Shown: positions 11,193 to 12,740 of the stretch, one piece after another
Position numbering within the stretch: the first letter of the stretch is position 1
How the letters are laid out: the number at the start of each line of letters is the position of its first letter
Source: JACDAS01 sp046262415
GTDB taxonomy: Bacteria; Actinomycetota; Thermoleophilia; Gaiellales; Gaiellaceae
DNA: 12,740 nucleotides
Reading direction: 5' to 3'
Assembly (NCBI GenBank): GCA_046262415.1
Contig: JBHEMU010000110.1
Span: forward strand, 1 to 12,740
Notes under the pieces: generated by a model
The model's input: the letters and a program-made list of their open reading frames with translations, nothing else
Databases searched by the model: none
Told to the model about the DNA's origin: nothing
Position numbers and translations under genes: made by a program

Positions 11193-12740
11193 CTACGAGA
11201 CCGTGGTCGGCTCCCCCGCGAACTGCTCCCGCAGCGCGGTCTTCTTGAACTTGCCGACGCCCGTCTTCGGGATCGCCTCGACGAACTCGAAGCGCTCCGG
11301 CAGCCACCACTTGGCGAAGCGCGGGGCCAGGAACTCGCGCAGCTCGTCCGGGGTCGCCGTCTGCCCGGCGCGCAGGACGACCACGCCCATCGGGCGCTCG
11401 AACCACTTCTCGTCGGGCACCCCGATCACCGCCGCCTCCGCGACGACCGGATGCCCCATCAGCGCGTTCTCCAGCTCGACGGAGGAGATCCACTCGCCGC
11501 CCGACTTGATCACGTCCTTCGTGCGGTCCTGGATGTGGATGAAGCCGCTCGGGTGCATGGTGACGATGTCGCCCGTCTTGAACCAGCCGTCGTCCGTCCA
11601 GCGGTCCGCCTGCTCGGGCGTCTCGTAGTAGCCGGAGGCGACCCAGGGCCCGCGGATCTCGAGCTCGCCCATCGTCCGGTCGTCCCACGGCACCTCCTTG
11701 CCGTCCGCGTCGCGGGTGCGGAGCTCCACGAACGGCAGCGGCATGCCCTGGAGCGAGATGTAATCGAGCTGCGTGTCCCAGTCGGCATGCCGCAGGTCGC
11801 CGGGCAGGTCGGACACCGACGCGACCGGGGAGGTCTCGGTCATGCCCCACCCGTGGACGACGTTGAGGCCGTGCCGCTGCTTGAACGCGTCGATCATCGC
11901 CCGCGGCGGCGCCGAGCCGCCGATCAGCATCCCCTTCATGTGCGAGAGGTCCCACTTCCCGGGGCTCGCGTCGAGCTCCGCCAGGATGCCGAGCCAGATC
12001 GTGGGCACGCCCGCGGTCCACGTCACCTTCTCCTCCACGAAGTCCTCGAGCAGGCTCTCCCCGTCGAGGTGCGGGCCGGGATAGACGATGCCCGCTCCGG
12101 TCATGGCGGCGATGTAGGGATAGCCCCAGGCGTTCGCGTGGAACATCGGCACGACCGGCAGGAAGACGTCCTCCTCGGAGAGCGGGTAGCCGAGCGGGGC
12201 GCCCGAGGCGACGCCGAGCGTGTGGAGGATCGTCGACCGGTGCGAGTAGACGACGCCCTTGGGACGACCCGTCGTCCCGCTCGTGTAGCACATCGCCGCC
12301 GCCTCGTTCTCGTCGAGCTCCGGGTCTCGCCACTCGTCCGGCTCCGCCGTGGCCAGCAGGTCCTCGTAGGAGTCCTCCACGACGAACACGTGCTCGATCG
12401 TGGTCTCGTCCTTGAACTGCTCCAACACGGGGAGGAGCGCCCGGTCGACGACGACGACGCGGTCGCCCGCGTGGCTGGCGATGTACGCGAGGTCGTCCCG
12501 ATGCAGGCGCAGGTTGAGGGTGTGGAGGACGAAGCCGCCGCACGGGATGCCCAGGTAGCACTCGAAGTGCTGGTAGTGGTTCCAGCAGAGCGTCGCCACC
12601 CGGTCGCCCCGCTCGAGGCCCAGCTTCTCAAGCGCGACCGCGAGCTGGCGCGAGCGCCGGCAGAGGTCGCCGTACGTGTAGCGGTGGAAGCTCTTGTCCG
12701 GCAGCCGCGTGACGATCTCCTTCGCCGGAAAGTAGGTCTC
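11193..12740 (-). CDS. Fatty-acyl-CoA ligase (ANL superfamily), 5' end beyond window
   Basis: 515 residues are visible; the frame is open at the right edge, so the true start lies outside. Residues near the edge (SFHRYTYGDLCRRSRQLA) already belong to the conserved N-terminal domain, so the GTG at 12599 is internal. The P-loop YTSGTTGRPKG is encoded near 12258-12290. GWGMTETSP, the hinge region WFKTGDIVTMHPSGFIHIQDR and IKSGGEWISS follow. The catalytic lysine motif PKTGVGKFKK is near 11241-11272. The enzyme activates a carboxylic acid to an acyl-adenylate and then the CoA thioester. The closest style is medium- or long-chain fatty acid ligases of the AlkK/FadD type. Chain length cannot be read from sequence alone. 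The C-terminus is complete, and vapB follows after 9 bases. Confidence 0.93.
   Translation of the reverse strand, partial: ETYFPAKEIVTRLPDKSFHRYTYGDLCRRSRQLAVALEKLGLERGDRVATLCWNHYQHFECYLGIPCGGFVLHTLNLRLHRDDLAYIASHAGDRVVVVDRALLPVLEQFKDETTIEHVFVVEDSYEDLLATAEPDEWRDPELDENEAAAMCYTSGTTGRPKGVVYSHRSTILHTLGVASGAPLGYPLSEEDVFLPVVPMFHANAWGYPYIAAMTGAGIVYPGPHLDGESLLEDFVEEKVTWTAGVPTIWLGILAELDASPGKWDLSHMKGMLIGGSAPPRAMIDAFKQRHGLNVVHGWGMTETSPVASVSDLPGDLRHADWDTQLDYISLQGMPLPFVELRTRDADGKEVPWDDRTMGELEIRGPWVASGYYETPEQADRWTDDGWFKTGDIVTMHPSGFIHIQDRTKDVIKSGGEWISSVELENALMGHPVVAEAAVIGVPDEKWFERPMGVVVLRAGQTATPDELREFLAPRFAKWWLPERFEFVEAIPKTGVGKFKKTALREQFAGEPTTVS

Noticed and set aside
10459..12561. A 700-codon minus-strand open frame through the acyl-CoA ligase, vapB and part of vapC
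   Set aside because: It is out of frame with the ligase and vapB; its ligase part is an Arg/Pro-rich shadow translation. Only its segment at about 10720-10926 is real, being the first half of the PIN toxin.
1..12740. CRISPR arrays, tRNA or rRNA genes, riboswitches
   Set aside because: No regularly spaced repeats, cloverleaf-like segments or rRNA-like stretches were seen on reading both strands; short or degenerate RNAs could still be missed without a covariance search.

Overview
The window is very GC-rich, with G or C in most third codon positions, GTG and TTG starts alongside ATG, and TANNNT boxes lying 8-12 bases before several start codons (leaderless or nearly leaderless promoters). Together with the protein types this suggests a high-GC actinobacterium, possibly of the Thermoleophilia. 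That placement is inference, because no rRNA or other marker gene is present.

Left edge (1-136): the last 38 codons of what looks like an insertion-sequence transposase, in lower-GC DNA than the rest. It stops 18 bases from the 3' end of an SDR oxidoreductase. The SDR and a zinc-free quinone-oxidoreductase-like enzyme form a two-gene minus-strand unit (137-1733). Divergent from it is a small predicted membrane protein (1804-2058), which converges on htrA across a strong hairpin at 2116-2140.

Centre (2173-7837, minus strand): the main feature is a six-gene operon in the order moxR, DUF58, VWA, unknown secreted six-cysteine protein, VWA, htrA-like lipoprotein protease. All five junctions are 4-base start/stop overlaps. 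The two VWA genes are paralogues with near-identical junctions, so the locus reads as a duplicated 'VWA plus exported partner' module. By family knowledge MoxR is an AAA+ ATPase that works with VWA proteins. With membrane VWA proteins and an extracytoplasmic protease this would be an envelope-facing assembly or quality-control system. The middle secreted protein has no function I can assign.

Divergent from moxR (7924-9815, plus strand) are an OmpR-type response regulator and its sensor kinase, overlapping by 4 bases. The 86-base shared intergenic region holds two TAAAG boxes exactly 11 bases apart just upstream of the regulator's -10, a plausible regulator-binding site. A 61-residue protein with its own leaderless promoter follows (9820-10005).

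Right side (minus strand): a 92-residue dimeric alpha-beta-barrel-like protein (10163-10441), a VapBC toxin-antitoxin pair whose PIN toxin is frameshifted (10533-11183), and a fatty-acyl-CoA ligase (11193 to beyond the window edge).
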